Assembly: GCF_005862305.2 (NCBI RefSeq)
Contig: NZ_CP054024.1
Coordinates: 62,001-126,000, forward strand
Source of the DNA: Rhizobium indicum
GTDB lineage: Bacteria; Pseudomonadota; Alphaproteobacteria; Rhizobiales; Rhizobiaceae
DNA length: 64,000 bases
Direction of reading: 5' to 3'
Shown: one piece after another, positions 63,794 to 64,000 of the stretch
Numbering within the stretch: the first letter of the stretch is position 1
How the letters are laid out: each line of letters opens with the position of its first letter
The notes under the pieces: model-generated
Told to the model about the DNA's origin: nothing
The model's input: only the letters and a program-made list of their open reading frames with translations
The model's database searches: none
Made by a program: the position numbers and the translations under genes

Positions 63794-64000
63794 ATGGTTT
63801 TAGCGCAAAGAGATTACAGCCTGGTTGGTCGTGGATCGCGAGCTGCGGTTGCGAGTGGACTTGCGGCAGCGGAATGGTATCACACCGACATTCCGCGCAA
63901 GGAGATGAAGGCGCTGATGCAGCGCTCCGATGCGCCGGCGATCCGCGACACGGCCCTCTGGCTCGGTAGTATGGCAGTTTTTGCGGGGCTCGGCATCTAC
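63794..64000 (+). CDS. mocD: MocD, fatty-acid-desaturase-like oxygenase (partial, runs off the window)
   Basis: The first 69 codons are present from ATG 63794 (GGAGG 7 nt upstream). AEWYHTDIPRKEMKALMQRS, DAPAIRDTALWLGSMAVFAG is the N-terminus of MocD-type membrane desaturase/hydroxylase proteins, with the first hydrophobic helix starting at the window edge. In R. leguminosarum, mocD with mocE (ferredoxin) and mocF (reductase) is proposed to demethylate rhizopine. Those two genes would be expected just beyond this window. Confidence 0.75.
   Translation, partial: MVLAQRDYSLVGRGSRAAVASGLAAAEWYHTDIPRKEMKALMQRSDAPAIRDTALWLGSMAVFAGLGIY

Noticed and set aside
1..64000. CRISPR arrays, tRNA or rRNA genes
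   Set aside because: No regularly spaced short repeats, cloverleaf-like segments or rRNA-like stretches were noticed while reading.

Overview
The window looks like an accessory, probably symbiotic, plasmid segment from a fast-growing rhizobium (Rhizobium / R. leguminosarum type). The evidence is a rhizopine (moc) catabolic locus, two SyrB-like symbiotic regulators, an acdS (ACC deaminase) remnant, a homoserine-degradation cluster of the kind known from pea rhizobia, several sugar ABC operons and many decayed insertion sequences and gene fragments. No rRNA, tRNA, CRISPR array or replication gene was recognised. Assignments rest on motif reading only; no database search was possible.

Layout. 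0.1-5.0 kb (- strand): homoserine catabolism, with homoserine dehydrogenase, aldehyde dehydrogenase, a DapA-AspA deletion chimera with a frameshift, a ThrB-like kinase and an Lrp regulator. 5.0-6.2 kb: decayed old-yellow-enzyme gene. 6.2-11.3 kb: class V aminotransferase and LysR (-) divergent from RidA, nitrilase and a sulfite-oxidase-like molybdopterin enzyme (+). 11.3-12.4 kb: remnants (IS21 istA, ABC ATPase tail, frameshifted metabolic gene). 12.4-24.4 kb: divergent sugar locus. The - strand carries a fused two-component E1 dehydrogenase, a lipoyl protein, an AcoC-like hydrolase, a PfkB kinase and a SorC regulator; the + strand carries an epimerase, a ribose-type ABC transporter and a transaldolase stub. 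Two matching operator-like sites lie between them. 24.5-29.8 kb: FucU mutarotase, kinase remnant and a second, MalFGK-type ABC importer.

30.2-31.4 kb: SyrB-like regulator with a truncated partner and an orphan LOTUS domain. 31.5-41.1 kb: probable defence island. A leftward operon encodes HNH-ABC ATPase (interrupted by a frameshift), a PtuB-like HNH nuclease and a membrane-anchored patatin phospholipase. Divergent from it are a class III nucleotidyl-cyclase-like protein, an unknown protein and a 764-aa Mrr-type nuclease/STAND NTPase. This set is the best candidate here for an undescribed system. 41.1-48 kb: cold-shock gene, a perfect 38-bp palindrome, decayed IS5, IS30, AbiE toxin-antitoxin and acdS, and a secreted protein.

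48.4-64.0 kb: N-terminally truncated second mocB with an intact terminator, small HTH protein, frameshifted cysteine-synthase-like gene, Lrp remnant, ACT protein, the second SyrB-like module with an intact partner gene, then the rhizopine locus: mocC and mocA (+), a ChbG-like deacetylase, an extra Gfo/Idh/MocA dehydrogenase and mocB (-), then mocR and the start of mocD (+), which runs off the window. The whole segment is a mosaic of functional catabolic or defence operons separated by heavily pseudogenised DNA.
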